Of a stretch of DNA of 64,000 nt, positions 53,137 to 62,902 are shown in pieces. Under the pieces are notes generated by a model. It was given only the letters and a program-made list of their open reading frames with translations, searched no databases and was not told the DNA's origin. Source of the DNA: Sulfurospirillum diekertiae (GTDB lineage Bacteria; Campylobacterota; Campylobacteria; Campylobacterales; Sulfurospirillaceae); NCBI RefSeq assembly GCF_011769985.2, contig NZ_CP039734.2:744001-808000 (forward strand), in the 5' to 3' direction. The first letter of the stretch is position 1. The number at the start of each line of letters is the position of its first letter. Position numbers and translations under genes: made by a program.

Positions 53137-55389
53137 ATGAATGTAACAGGGAAAAGAACATTAGTGTTTAGTCTTATTGCACTATGCAATTTGTATGGGC
53201 AAGATTCTTATCAATTAGAAGAGGTTATTGCAACGGGGAAAACAGGGAGTGCCACAGCTTTTGAAACGGGTGGCAAAGAAAATGTTAATTCGCAAGGATA
53301 CAATAAAGACGCCATTGATCTTTACAGTGGTCCTATAGGCATTTCAGCTCTCAAAGTCGTAGGTATGTCGCCTTCAGTCGATTATCAACCTGCGGAGGTT
53401 TTTGGTTCCAACGAAACATCGTTCCACGATCCTTTGCGTATCAGGGGTAAAAATCAGTCAGGACCGGGCGGTGTTTACATGTTAGAATCACTCCCCATCA
53501 GCGGCAATCCAGGTGGTGGAAAAACCATGTTTGATATGGAAAATATCTCATGGATTGATCTTTATAAAGGGTATATGCCTGCGGATAAAAGCCTTGGTTT
53601 TTCCAACCTGATCGGAAAAGTCGATATGATTGTCGATCGACCCAAAAAAGAGATGGAAACAACGGTATCACAAACGGTGGGCTCAGACAATGCCCTCAGA
53701 ACTTTTTTACGTTTTGATACAGGACAAATGGGCGATGTCTCAGCGTTTGGATCGGTTTCTAAAACCAGCGGCGATAAATGGAAAGGCGAAGGTGATTTGG
53801 ATCGCACCAACGTGATGTTAGGCATGACCTACAAACCAAATGATAACTTTAAAAGTGAACTATTTTATGCTCACAGCGAAGACGATCATCACAATTATTA
53901 TGGGCTTTCCTATACTGAAGCAAAAGATTTGGACGCGAATTATAAAAAAGATTGGAATACGGCGTATCCTACAACAAAGAATGCTAATTATTATGATTGG
54001 AATAAGCAATCTTTTACCGATGACGTCGTCACGGCAAACCTAGAATACCGCTTTGCAAATGACTCTGTTTTGAGTTTTAAACCGTACTATTCAAAAGACA
54101 AAGGCGAATATTGGTTCACCAATATGCCAGCAACTCCAGCAACATCGCCCGTGACCCAATGGCTCATTGATCATGACAGGTATGGTGCCGTATTGGCCTA
54201 CGAGATACCGATCATTGAAGAAATGGCGATGAAGATCGGCTATTGGTATGGAGAGCAAGATTTACCAGGACCTCCAACGAGTCGAAGAATGTACACGGTC
54301 AGCAATACGGGGCAATTAACATACAATGGCTGGAACATGTTAGCCGAAGAGGCAACGCATAAGTTTAGCTCTCCATTTGTACAATTTAGTGGTGACATTA
54401 AAGATTTTAGCTATGCGTTTGGCATACGATACCTTGACTTTAAACTCGCAGGAATTAACAGTCACACGGCAGGTGCAAATAGTGCTTCTATAAGCTCTGA
54501 TTACGATACGGCACTCAGTCAAGTTGCGCTTGATCCGTGGTCAAGTGTCGCCTCTAAAACCTTTACCGAATGGTTACCCAGTGCCTATTTAGGATATAAA
54601 GTAACATCCAATACGGAAGTCTATTTTGATTACGGTCGAAGCTATGGTTACGATGTTAATCTTTTTCCAACGTACCTCTCCAATCGAGCAACTTATGTGA
54701 GTAAAGGTGTCACCCTTCAGAAACTATGGGATAAGCAAAACCTAGAGATTTCCGATAATTACGATGTCGGTCTAAAGTACAGAGTTGGAAGCATTGTTTT
54801 GTCACCAAATCTTTTTTATACCAAAGTATCGGGTAAACAAGCCACCATTTATGATACCCAATACGGCATCAATTATCCTACCAACAACCTTGATGCCGAA
54901 AGTTACGGTGCTGAGTTTGCCATTAGTGGTGCAGCCACTGAGTCTATAGATTTTCTTGCCAGTGCTTTTTACAATCGCTACTACTATACAGAGAACTTTC
55001 AAACCAGTGCGCTAGCAACAACGTCGACAAAAAACAATCAAGTTCCTGATGCTCCGATGCAAGGGCTTAAAGGTTCTATGACATATAAAATAGGTAGCTT
55101 TAAATTCACACCTATTGTTCGCTATACGGCTAGTAGGTACGGTAATGTGGAGCATACGCAAGAAATTCCTTCGTTTACGACAGTGGATTTTAATGTTGAT
55201 TATAAATTGCCTAAAATCCAAAGCATTAAAGAGAGTAATATGCAGTTAAGTTTTGTCAATCTTTTGGATAAACACTATATTGCTTCCATCATTACACCTG
55301 ATAATGCGCTTGCAGCGGATACAACACAACCAACCTATTTGGCGGGCATGCCATTTGGTGTCTACTTGACGCTCAATATGAAATTTTAA
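53137..55389 (+). CDS. TonB-dependent outer-membrane receptor
   Basis: 750 residues. Signal peptide 1-21, a TonB-box-like start LEEVIATG, a plug domain (about 50-180) with FHDPLRIRGKNQSGPGGVYM, and a 22-strand-type barrel ending NMKF. The plug lacks the usual short VxVxG start but keeps the RIRG motif. The ligand is unknown; siderophore, haem or another metal chelate are usual. GAGGGG lies before the ATG. No TonB, ExbBD or uptake genes adjoin. No iterated palindrome in it. Confidence 0.88.
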   Translation: MNVTGKRTLVFSLIALCNLYGQDSYQLEEVIATGKTGSATAFETGGKENVNSQGYNKDAIDLYSGPIGISALKVVGMSPSVDYQPAEVFGSNETSFHDPLRIRGKNQSGPGGVYMLESLPISGNPGGGKTMFDMENISWIDLYKGYMPADKSLGFSNLIGKVDMIVDRPKKEMETTVSQTVGSDNALRTFLRFDTGQMGDVSAFGSVSKTSGDKWKGEGDLDRTNVMLGMTYKPNDNFKSELFYAHSEDDHHNYYGLSYTEAKDLDANYKKDWNTAYPTTKNANYYDWNKQSFTDDVVTANLEYRFANDSVLSFKPYYSKDKGEYWFTNMPATPATSPVTQWLIDHDRYGAVLAYEIPIIEEMAMKIGYWYGEQDLPGPPTSRRMYTVSNTGQLTYNGWNMLAEEATHKFSSPFVQFSGDIKDFSYAFGIRYLDFKLAGINSHTAGANSASISSDYDTALSQVALDPWSSVASKTFTEWLPSAYLGYKVTSNTEVYFDYGRSYGYDVNLFPTYLSNRATYVSKGVTLQKLWDKQNLEISDNYDVGLKYRVGSIVLSPNLFYTKVSGKQATIYDTQYGINYPTNNLDAESYGAEFAISGAATESIDFLASAFYNRYYYTENFQTSALATTSTKNNQVPDAPMQGLKGSMTYKIGSFKFTPIVRYTASRYGNVEHTQEIPSFTTVDFNVDYKLPKIQSIKESNMQLSFVNLLDKHYIASIITPDNALAADTTQPTYLAGMPFGVYLTLNMKF

Positions 55390-55529
55390 GTCAGCACTTT
55401 TTCAAAAGTTTTGCCCATGCTTACGTATGGGCAAAACCTGAATGCTCTGCTTTAGAACTCGTGGATTTCTACATCCCCGCAGTCTCACAAAAAACGTACC
55501 AATTCTTTTTTACATGTAAATACAAATAG

Positions 55530-56171
55530 CTATTGGTTTACATAAATTTCAATGCGTTCTTTGCCTTTGCCGATGTTCTTTCGTTTTAAGCAGAGTCGCC
55601 CCACTTCACCTGTGTGTTTCAGGTGCGTGCCACCGCAAGGAACCTGTGCGAAACCGTCGATTTCCCAGTAACGTCTTTGGTTTGCAAGATCGCTGTAGTC
55701 GCTTTTAATGGGTAAGTTTTTATTGATTAATTCTGTTGCTTTGTGAAGAAGGAGGGGAAACAGGTTGCTAATGTTTTCCTGCCAAAAAAAATCAATGCGG
55801 GCTTTATCTTGGGCGATGTGCGCGCCGATTTTTTCCACCGAACCTAGTTCTTGATAAAGTAATTCCAAGATTAATTCTGCAGCAAAATGGTGTTGCATCA
55901 GGCTATAACGTCTTTGCCAGTCGATCTTGACTGCTACTTCTTGCCCCACGTGAAGATCATGTTCGCTCGCTAGAGTGTAACGTATATTGGTACCTTCTTT
56001 GGTTGCTTCTAAGACTTCAACGCCACCAATGGTTCCAAAATCACTCTCTTGACCGCCTGAAAATGCGTAAAAAATGGTTTGGTCTAAGTAAATACCATCA
56101 CCCTCAACCGATGCAATTTTTGCTTGAATTTCGCTCGAGTAAGGATCATCCCAAAAAAGTTTATCTAACAT
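55530..56171 (-). CDS. AlaX-like alanyl-tRNA editing protein
   Basis: Free-standing relative of the AlaRS editing domain that hydrolyses mischarged Ser- or Gly-tRNA(Ala). FSGGQESDFGTIGGVEVL (37-54) and CGGTHLKHTGEVG near the C-terminus are present. The usual zinc motif HxxxH reads HHFAAE (His95 and Glu99), so one histidine ligand is replaced by Glu; the C-x3-H half is intact. 213 residues from ATG 56171, preceded by GGAG. Activity may be changed. Confidence 0.85.
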   Translation of the reverse strand: MLDKLFWDDPYSSEIQAKIASVEGDGIYLDQTIFYAFSGGQESDFGTIGGVEVLEATKEGTNIRYTLASEHDLHVGQEVAVKIDWQRRYSLMQHHFAAELILELLYQELGSVEKIGAHIAQDKARIDFFWQENISNLFPLLLHKATELINKNLPIKSDYSDLANQRRYWEIDGFAQVPCGGTHLKHTGEVGRLCLKRKNIGKGKERIEIYVNQ

Positions 56172-56285
56172 AACGTTCTCCATGGTTTAATGCATGAATA
56201 TTATATAGAAAATTGAAAGGAAAAAACTGAACTTTTATGCTTACATGTAAAGAAAAAATAACCTGTTCTCTTTATGTGTATTTAC

Positions 56286-57164
56286 TTAATCTAACATAAT
56301 AGAGAGAGAATTATGACCTGTAAAATCTCTAATTACAAATGAACTTATACATTGTGCCAAAACATATCCATTCCATAACTCCAAGAAAGTCAAAGTTTGT
56401 TCTTCATATCTGGCTTCAATATTTGGTAAATTTTTTAATCTATTGCGAAGTAAATCAAGGCTTTTATTACCAGATATTTTAATTGTTTCATCAAATGGTT
56501 TAAAAAGATTGTGGTTAAACTTTTTAGCTTCTTTTTCAGTTAATCCTCGTTTTAATGCAATATATGCTTTTAAACTTGTTTCTACAGCCGCCCTACAATT
56601 CAGTATAGCTCTCTTTTGGACGGGGAGGCTTAGAAGGTTGTTGGTTGCAGATCGTAATTCTTCATTTGCCGAAAGTAAAAGACTTTTTCCAAATGAATCT
56701 ATATCAGTTTTTTGACGAAGTTCTGAGAAGCCCATCGCATAGTCAATGCAATCTGACCAAAATGCAACATAATCCAATTTTTGTTTTTCATTCTTTAAAA
56801 TTTTTTCTTTGTCAATATCAGATATATCTTTCAAGCTATCAAGTGAATTTAGTTTTACTGTTCCAAAAAAAACAGGAATTGAAAGTTCCCAAAATTGTGC
56901 ATCATAATAATATGCAGAAGTATAGAGACTTCCTATACTATGGGCACCTTCTTTTGCTCTTTTTTCAAACCATTCAAAAATATATTTTGCAAAGTTTGAT
57001 GACAGATTAACTGGCTGATTAAACTCTGTGGAATATCTAGAAATAAACTCGAATGGTCTTCTTTTATGTTCAATATGCTTTTGCTTAAATTCTTCATTAA
57101 ATGTTTCCAAATATCTTTCAAGGTCTTTATGTGGCAATTTTAATTCCTTTCCATAATTGTTCAT
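56286..57164 (-). CDS. Hypothetical protein, AT-rich, possible HEPN-like fold
   Basis: 292 residues with no membrane segment or signal peptide, mostly helical. RAILNCRAAVETSLKAYIAL followed by KFNHNLFKPFDE recalls HEPN-type helical nucleotide-binding domains, but I do not see a firm RxxxxH motif. Base composition is lower in GC than the neighbours and there is no operon partner, so transfer is plausible. No function assigned. Confidence 0.6.
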   Translation of the reverse strand: MNNYGKELKLPHKDLERYLETFNEEFKQKHIEHKRRPFEFISRYSTEFNQPVNLSSNFAKYIFEWFEKRAKEGAHSIGSLYTSAYYYDAQFWELSIPVFFGTVKLNSLDSLKDISDIDKEKILKNEKQKLDYVAFWSDCIDYAMGFSELRQKTDIDSFGKSLLLSANEELRSATNNLLSLPVQKRAILNCRAAVETSLKAYIALKRGLTEKEAKKFNHNLFKPFDETIKISGNKSLDLLRNRLKNLPNIEARYEEQTLTFLELWNGYVLAQCISSFVIRDFTGHNSLSIMLD

Positions 57165-57343
57165 CTATATTTGCTAGCTAACTATATTGTTCATAGAACA
57201 TTATATACTACAGTACTTGATAAAGGATACGAGCTATTTTTCTCTTGTCTCAACTTCGCTCACTCTCTCCAAAAAACTCCATCAATACACTTTTACATGT
57301 AAACCCCAAATCCCCACAAAATTAAATTCACCAAACTAAAGTA

Positions 57344-57356
57344 TTGACTTAAGTCA
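57344..57356 (+). promoter_or_regulatory. FNR/Crp-type site upstream of napA
   Basis: TTGACTTAAGTCA, whose inner 12 bases are a perfect palindrome, resembles the FNR consensus TTGAT-N4-ATCAA and Nss-type sites. Its centre is about 41 bases upstream of the start expected from the TAGAAT box at 57380-57385, the classic class II activator position. Confidence 0.6.
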
Positions 57357-57379
57357 TAGATTGTCTTTTTGCTTAGTGA

Positions 57380-57385
57380 TAGAAT
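57380..57385 (+). promoter_or_regulatory. Candidate -10 box of the nap operon
   Basis: TAGAAT in TGATAGAAT, with CAGGAGG (57402-57409) as the ribosome site before ATG 57417. Confidence 0.5.
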
Positions 57386-57416
57386 GACCTCGTAACTCAA
57401 ATCAGGAGGTTTCAAC

Positions 57417-60206
57417 ATGTCGCTTTCAAGAAGAGACTTTTTAAAAACATCTGCCGCTGTGAGCGCTGCTGCTGCGGTGGGCATTAGCGTGCCTTCCGAG
57501 CTTAAGGCCGCAGGGGAACACGCCGAAAAAGATTGGCGTTGGGACAAATCTGTGTGTCGATTCTGTGGTACCGGTTGTGGTATTATGGTGGCGACCAAAG
57601 AGGGTAAAATTGTCGCGGTCAAAGGTGATCCAGCGGCTCCCGTCAACCGTGGACTTAACTGTATCAAGGGCTATTTTAATGCCAAAATCATGTACGGTGC
57701 GGATCGTCTTAAAGAACCACTTTTACGCATGAACGACAAAGGTGAATTTGACAAACACGGTCAATTCAAACCTGTCTCATGGAAACGTGCGTTTGACGAG
57801 ATGGAAAAACACATGAAAGCCGCGATGAAAGCGGGCGGTCCTGAAGCGATCGGCGTGTTTGGTTCCGGTCAATACACGATTCATGAAGGTTATGTCGCCG
57901 CAAAATTGATGAAAGCGGGCTTTCGCTCCAATGCCATCGATCCTAATGCGCGTCACTGTATGGCTTCAGCCGTTGTTGGCTTTATGCAAACCTTTGGTAT
58001 CGATGAGCCGGCAGGCTGTTACGATGACATTGAACTGACCGATACCATTGTTACTTGGGGTGCCAACATGGCGGAGATGCATCCGATTTTATGGTCAAGG
58101 GTGAGTGATCGAAAACTGACCTCTCCCGATAAAGTCAAAGTGGTGAACCTCTCTACGTATACGCACCGTTGTTCTGACCTTGCGGACACGGAGATTATCT
58201 TCTCTCCAAGTACCGATCTTGCGATTTGGAACTACATTGCACGTGAGATTGTTTACAATCATCCAGAAGCGATTGATTGGGATTTTGTGAAGAAAAATAC
58301 CATTTTTGCAACCGGTTTTTCGAATATCGGTTATGGTATGCGAACGGAAGCTGAGGCTAAAAAATTAGGCTACTCCGATAAAGAACTTGAGATTATTAAA
58401 AAAGAAGAAGCGAAAGTTATCTCTGCAAAAGAAGCTCCAGGCCTTGCACACTTAGGTGTTAAAGCGGGCGATACCATGAAAATGGATAAAGCAGATGCTG
58501 CGATGCTTCACTGGGAAATTAGCTTTGAAGATTTTAAAAAAGGTTTAGAGCCTTATACTCTTGATTATGTTGCAAAAATTGCTAAAGGCAATCCTGATGA
58601 GACCATCGAGAGCTTTAAAGCAAAACTGCAAACACTTGTAAGCCTTTACATTGAAAAAGAGCGTAAAGTTGTCAGCTTCTGGACAATGGGCTTTAACCAA
58701 CACCAACGAGGTACATGGGTAAATGAACAAGCGTATATGGTTCACTTTCTCCTTGGCAAACAAGCCAAACCCGGTTCTGGAGCATTTTCTTTGACAGGAC
58801 AACCGAGTGCGTGTGGAACAGCGCGTGAAGTGGGTACCTTTACACACCGTTTACCTGCCGATATGGATGTTTCGATTCCTGCACACAGAGCCGTGAGTGA
58901 GAAAATATGGAAATTACCAGAGGGCACACTCAATCCAATGGGTTACCAACATATTATGAATATCCACAGACAAATTGAGAGTGGAAAAATCAAATTTGCA
59001 TGGGTCAATGTCTGTAATCCTTACCAAGACACAGCGAACGCTGAACACTGGATCAAAGCGGCTCGTAAAGCTGACAACTTTATCGTCTGTTCTGACGCGT
59101 ATCCAGGAATTTCTGCCAAAGTGTCTGATCTGATCTTACCTTCTGCGATGATTTATGAGAAATGGGGCGGATACGGTAACGCTGAGCGAAGAACACAACA
59201 ATGGAAACAACAAGTCATCCCCGTTGGCGATGCGATGAGTGATACATGGCAATGGGTTGAGCTTTCAAAACGCTTTACGATTGCAGATGTTTGGGGTGAA
59301 CAACCAATCAAGGGTGGCAAATTACCAAACGTTATCGAAGCGGCAAAAGCGATGGGCTACAAAGAGACCGATACTTTGTATGACGTTTTGTTTGCTAATG
59401 AATTTTTCAAATCATTTAAAGCACAAGACCCTATTGGTGAAGGCTTTGATAACACCGAAGTCAACGGCGATAAACGTGGTGTCATGGGCAGTGATGGTAA
59501 AGAGTGGAAAGGGTATGGCTTCTTCTTGCAAAAAGCGATTTGGGAAGAGTACCGCAAGTTTGGGGCTGGTCATGGACATGACTTGGCTGACTTTGACACC
59601 TACCACAAAGTAAGAGGACTTAAATGGCCTGTTGTCGATGGTAAAGAGACACAATGGAGATTTAACGCTAAGTATGATCCGTATGCTGCAAAAGAAAACA
59701 ATGGTGAGTTCGCATTTTATGGAACATTTGCAAAAGCGATCAAAAAAGGCAACTTACTCAAACCAACCACCGAAGAGACATACCCGCTTAAAAATAAAGC
59801 GAAAATTTTCTTTAGACCGTATATGGATCCATGCGAAATGCCAGATGCGCAGTATGATACATGGTTGTGTACAGGGCGTGTGCTAGAGCACTGGCATAGT
59901 GGTACGATGACGATGAGGGTTCCTGAGCTTTACCGTGCTGTTCCTGAGGCACTTTGTTATATGCACCCAGAAGATGCAAAAGCGAAAGGCTTTATCCAAG
60001 GCGAATTGATTTGGATAGAGAGTCGTCGTGGATCATGTAAAGCGCGTGTGGAAACCAGGGGACGTAATCGAACACCACGTGGGCTTGTATTTGTTCCTTG
60101 GTTTGATGAGAAAGTTTTCATCAACAAAGTATGTCTTGATGCAACATGTCCTCTTTCTAAACAGACGGACTATAAAAAGTGTGCGGTCAAACTTTATAAA
60201 GCATAA
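57417..60206 (+). CDS. napA: Periplasmic nitrate reductase catalytic subunit
   Basis: Reduces nitrate to nitrite in the periplasm with a bis-MGD molybdenum centre and one [4Fe-4S] cluster. A Tat signal (SRRDFLK, 4-10) is followed by cluster ligands Cys47, Cys50, Cys54 and Cys82. The molybdenum ligand is Cys181 in [12 protein letters not shown]. 929 residues, as in other Campylobacterota NapA. First gene of napAGHBFLD. Nap with NapG and NapH instead of NapC is the epsilon-type system that takes electrons from menaquinol. mobB in this window serves its cofactor. Confidence 0.97.
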   Translation: MSLSRRDFLKTSAAVSAAAAVGISVPSELKAAGEHAEKDWRWDKSVCRFCGTGCGIMVATKEGKIVAVKGDPAAPVNRGLNCIKGYFNAKIMYGADRLKEPLLRMNDKGEFDKHGQFKPVSWKRAFDEMEKHMKAAMKAGGPEAIGVFGSGQYTIHEGYVAAKLMKAGFRSNAIDPNARHCMASAVVGFMQTFGIDEPAGCYDDIELTDTIVTWGANMAEMHPILWSRVSDRKLTSPDKVKVVNLSTYTHRCSDLADTEIIFSPSTDLAIWNYIAREIVYNHPEAIDWDFVKKNTIFATGFSNIGYGMRTEAEAKKLGYSDKELEIIKKEEAKVISAKEAPGLAHLGVKAGDTMKMDKADAAMLHWEISFEDFKKGLEPYTLDYVAKIAKGNPDETIESFKAKLQTLVSLYIEKERKVVSFWTMGFNQHQRGTWVNEQAYMVHFLLGKQAKPGSGAFSLTGQPSACGTAREVGTFTHRLPADMDVSIPAHRAVSEKIWKLPEGTLNPMGYQHIMNIHRQIESGKIKFAWVNVCNPYQDTANAEHWIKAARKADNFIVCSDAYPGISAKVSDLILPSAMIYEKWGGYGNAERRTQQWKQQVIPVGDAMSDTWQWVELSKRFTIADVWGEQPIKGGKLPNVIEAAKAMGYKETDTLYDVLFANEFFKSFKAQDPIGEGFDNTEVNGDKRGVMGSDGKEWKGYGFFLQKAIWEEYRKFGAGHGHDLADFDTYHKVRGLKWPVVDGKETQWRFNAKYDPYAAKENNGEFAFYGTFAKAIKKGNLLKPTTEETYPLKNKAKIFFRPYMDPCEMPDAQYDTWLCTGRVLEHWHSGTMTMRVPELYRAVPEALCYMHPEDAKAKGFIQGELIWIESRRGSCKARVETRGRNRTPRGLVFVPWFDEKVFINKVCLDATCPLSKQTDYKKCAVKLYKA

Positions 60207-60214
60207 GTAATAAA

Positions 60215-61030
60215 ATGGAAACAACAGATAAAATCGCAATCTCAGACCGCCGTAAATTCCTCGCTTTGATGGCTCAAAGTGGTGGATTCATGGCGTTGGG
60301 TGGCATGGTTTGGACAGGGTATTTGGAAGAGGCAAAAAGCGCTCCGTTGGTTTTACGACCACCTGCTGCAGTCTTGGAAAAGGACTTTATGCGCTTGTGC
60401 ATCAAGTGTGGGCAGTGTGTTGTCGCATGTCCTTACCATACGCTTAGCCTTGCCAAACCAGGTGACACAAAGCCGTTGGGAACACCGTTTTTTATTCCTC
60501 GTGAAGTACCGTGTCACATGTGTACGGATATACCGTGTGTACCTGTCTGTCCCACGGGAGCATTGGATGAGAAGAGTGTTTCTAAAATCACTGAAGGTGT
60601 CTTTGAACTTGACATCACCAAAGCGCGCATGGGACTTGCCGTCGTTGATGTCCAGTCCTGCATCGCATTTTGGGGAATTCAGTGTGACGCGTGTTACCGA
60701 GCATGTCCTATTATGGACAGTGCGATTAAGTTAGAGTATAGACGCAATGAGCGAACAGGCAAACATGCCTATTTGACACCGATAGTCAACAGTCTTACCT
60801 GTACGGGATGTGGTTTGTGCGAGAGAGCCTGTGTCACTGAAAAAGCAGCAATCCATGTGTTGCCTTTGGAAATCGCCACAGGAAATATCGGCTCACACTA
60901 TATTAAAGGCTGGGAGCAGGGGGATGAGCAACGCTTAGAAAAAGCGAGTGGTGATGTTACAACGCATACCAAACGTAGCGAGAAGTCTGCGACAGACTAC
61001 TTGAATTCGAATGAGGAGATGTTCAAATGA
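60215..61030 (+). CDS. napG: NapG, periplasmic Fe-S protein of the menaquinol-to-NapB route
   Basis: 271 residues, Tat signal SDRRKFLALM (10-19). Four [4Fe-4S] motifs: CIKCGQCVVACP, CHMCTDIPCVPVCP, CDACYRACP and CTGCGLCERACV. Works with the membrane quinol oxidase NapH. Nine bases after napA; four-base overlap with napH. Confidence 0.95.
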   Translation: METTDKIAISDRRKFLALMAQSGGFMALGGMVWTGYLEEAKSAPLVLRPPAAVLEKDFMRLCIKCGQCVVACPYHTLSLAKPGDTKPLGTPFFIPREVPCHMCTDIPCVPVCPTGALDEKSVSKITEGVFELDITKARMGLAVVDVQSCIAFWGIQCDACYRACPIMDSAIKLEYRRNERTGKHAYLTPIVNSLTCTGCGLCERACVTEKAAIHVLPLEIATGNIGSHYIKGWEQGDEQRLEKASGDVTTHTKRSEKSATDYLNSNEEMFK

Positions 61031-61860
61031 GAGAATGGATCAGAAGCCACCGTTTTATGATGGCACGACGCTTCACTCAACTGAGCATTCTTGGTTTGTT
61101 TGTGGCTGCCAATGGTTATGGGTTTAGGCTACTCAATGGTGATTTAAGCGCCTCTTTGGTGATGAAAAAACTTCCTTTAGCCGATCCTTTTGCCTTATTG
61201 CAGATATTAGCGACGGGTGCGATTGTAGGCATAGATGTACTTACGGGTGCAGCTTTGATCCTACTGTTTTACATGGTTGTCGGTGGGCGCGCATTTTGTT
61301 CATGGGTTTGTCCTCTCAATATGGTAACCGATGCTGCAAATGGAACACGAAGAGTCCTTCTTTTGGATAAAACCGTTGAAAAGAAGGTGTGGATGAGTCG
61401 TAATGTAAGGTATTGGGTGTTGGCTCTTAGCCTTATATTATCGTTCATGACAGGCGTGGCTGCATTTGAAATGGTCAGTCCTATTGGGATTTTAAATCGG
61501 GGTATCATCTTTGGGATGGGCATGAGCGTGGCTCCTATACTTTGCATTTATCTGTTTGATCTTTTTGCCGTAAAAAATGGCTGGTGCGGACACATTTGCC
61601 CTTTGGGCGGGTTTTACTCTCTTGTTGGGCGTTTAAGTCTGGTACGTATTAAACACGACCACACGAAGTGTACTTTGTGCATGAAGTGTAAAGAGATTTG
61701 TCCTGAGAAGCAGGTTCTTGGCATTATCTCCAAAAGGAGCGGTGCCATAACTTCAGGAGAGTGTACCAATTGTGGACGATGTGTTGAAGTGTGTGAGAGT
61801 GATGCACTCTCTTTTGGTGTGCGGAATTACATTAACACAAATGTAGGAGAAAAAGAATGA
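61027..61860 (+). CDS. napH: NapH, membrane quinol dehydrogenase Fe-S subunit
   Basis: 277 residues, four membrane helices (about 15-35, 65-85, 138-160, 168-185), two CxxxCP motifs at the membrane (CSWVCPLNM, CGHICPLGG), then two cytoplasmic [4Fe-4S] motifs (CTLCMKCKEICP, CTNCGRCVEVCE). Oxidises menaquinol and passes electrons to NapG. Overlaps both neighbours. Confidence 0.95.
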   Translation: MREWIRSHRFMMARRFTQLSILGLFVAANGYGFRLLNGDLSASLVMKKLPLADPFALLQILATGAIVGIDVLTGAALILLFYMVVGGRAFCSWVCPLNMVTDAANGTRRVLLLDKTVEKKVWMSRNVRYWVLALSLILSFMTGVAAFEMVSPIGILNRGIIFGMGMSVAPILCIYLFDLFAVKNGWCGHICPLGGFYSLVGRLSLVRIKHDHTKCTLCMKCKEICPEKQVLGIISKRSGAITSGECTNCGRCVEVCESDALSFGVRNYINTNVGEKE

Positions 61861-62381
61861 CTAGTATAAAAACGTTGATAATAGGTTCTTTGATAAGTAT
61901 TATTGTGGCAAGCGGATGTGCGGTGTCACAATCATACAATGAAGAAGATTTAGGGCTTAGAAAGGTGGATCTCTACAGCGAAAAAACCGTTGTGGGTGAG
62001 CCAACATCATACTCAACAGTGTCTGCTGGTGAGTCAAAAACGATTCAAAGGTCGTTTGAAAATGCACCTCCGTTGATTCCACATGATGTGGAAGGAATGC
62101 TCGATATGACGAAAGAGAACAATGCGTGTACGGGTTGCCACATGCCTGAAGTTGCTGAGGCAGTGAAAGCGACTCCGATTCCGAAGTCTCACTTTTTCGA
62201 TATGAGAACGCAAAAAGTGCTTACAGAGATGAGTTCTGCACGCTATAACTGTTCAGCATGTCATGTGCCTCAATCTGCCAACGAGCCTTTGGTTCAAAAT
62301 AATTTTAAACCAGACTATCGTAAAGAGAGTGAGAAAAGTCGTTCAAACCTCATTGATAACCTTAATGAAGGTGTGAAGTAG
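61857..62381 (+). CDS. napB: NapB, dihaem cytochrome c subunit
   Basis: 174 residues with two haem sites CTGCH (91-95) and CSACH (132-136); His76 and His112 are the likely distal ligands. Electron donor to NapA. The signal peptide ends in VASGC (Cys21), a lipobox-like motif, so this NapB may be a lipoprotein; most NapB are soluble. Four-base overlap with napH. Confidence 0.95.
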   Translation: MTSIKTLIIGSLISIIVASGCAVSQSYNEEDLGLRKVDLYSEKTVVGEPTSYSTVSAGESKTIQRSFENAPPLIPHDVEGMLDMTKENNACTGCHMPEVAEAVKATPIPKSHFFDMRTQKVLTEMSSARYNCSACHVPQSANEPLVQNNFKPDYRKESEKSRSNLIDNLNEGVK

Positions 62382-62383
62382 CC

Positions 62384-62902
62384 ATGACAAATGGTAGCAG
62401 AAGAGGGGTTTTTACCTCTCTTTTTGGTAACAAAAAGGCGCAAAAAAATCAAAATGAGTTGTGTGTGCGCCCTCCTTACCATCATGTGGGGTATGACTTT
62501 TTGGATCATTGCGTTACATGTAAAGATACGCCTTGCATGAATGCGTGTGAAGAAAAGATTATCGTCCTCTCTGCTGCCACCCATATCCCTTACTTAGACT
62601 TTACCAAAGGTGGATGTACCTTTTGTGAAGCGTGCGCAAGGGCGTGCCCAAGTGGTGTTTTAAGTCTTACATGTAACGATGAAAAAGATTTACATGTAAA
62701 AGCGAAGATTGATATAATAGCCTGTATGGCATGGCATCAAAGTCTGTGCAATAGCTGTTTGGATGCGTGTGAACCTAGAGCCATTCAATTTTTAGGGCTT
62801 TGGAAACCGCAAATAGAGATGGATGTCTGTAATGGATGTGGCATGTGCGTCGGTATCTGCCCCAGTAGTGCGATTATAATCCAAGAGGAGAAAAAGACAT
62901 GA
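62384..62902 (+). CDS. napF: NapF, cytoplasmic Fe-S accessory protein
   Basis: 172 residues, no signal. Several Cys motifs: CVTCKDTPCMNACEE, CTFCEACARACP, CNSCLDACEP and CNGCGMCVGICP. NapF helps NapA maturation, probably in supplying electrons or assembling its cluster before export. Three iterated palindromes lie within this short gene (62513, 62666, 62689), against none in napA, G, H or B. Confidence 0.92.
   Translation: MTNGSRRGVFTSLFGNKKAQKNQNELCVRPPYHHVGYDFLDHCVTCKDTPCMNACEEKIIVLSAATHIPYLDFTKGGCTFCEACARACPSGVLSLTCNDEKDLHVKAKIDIIACMAWHQSLCNSCLDACEPRAIQFLGLWKPQIEMDVCNGCGMCVGICPSSAIIIQEEKKT

Noticed and set aside
56286-57164. Toxin-antitoxin or abortive-infection module
   Set aside because: The HEPN resemblance is weak, there is no partner gene and no clear catalytic motif.
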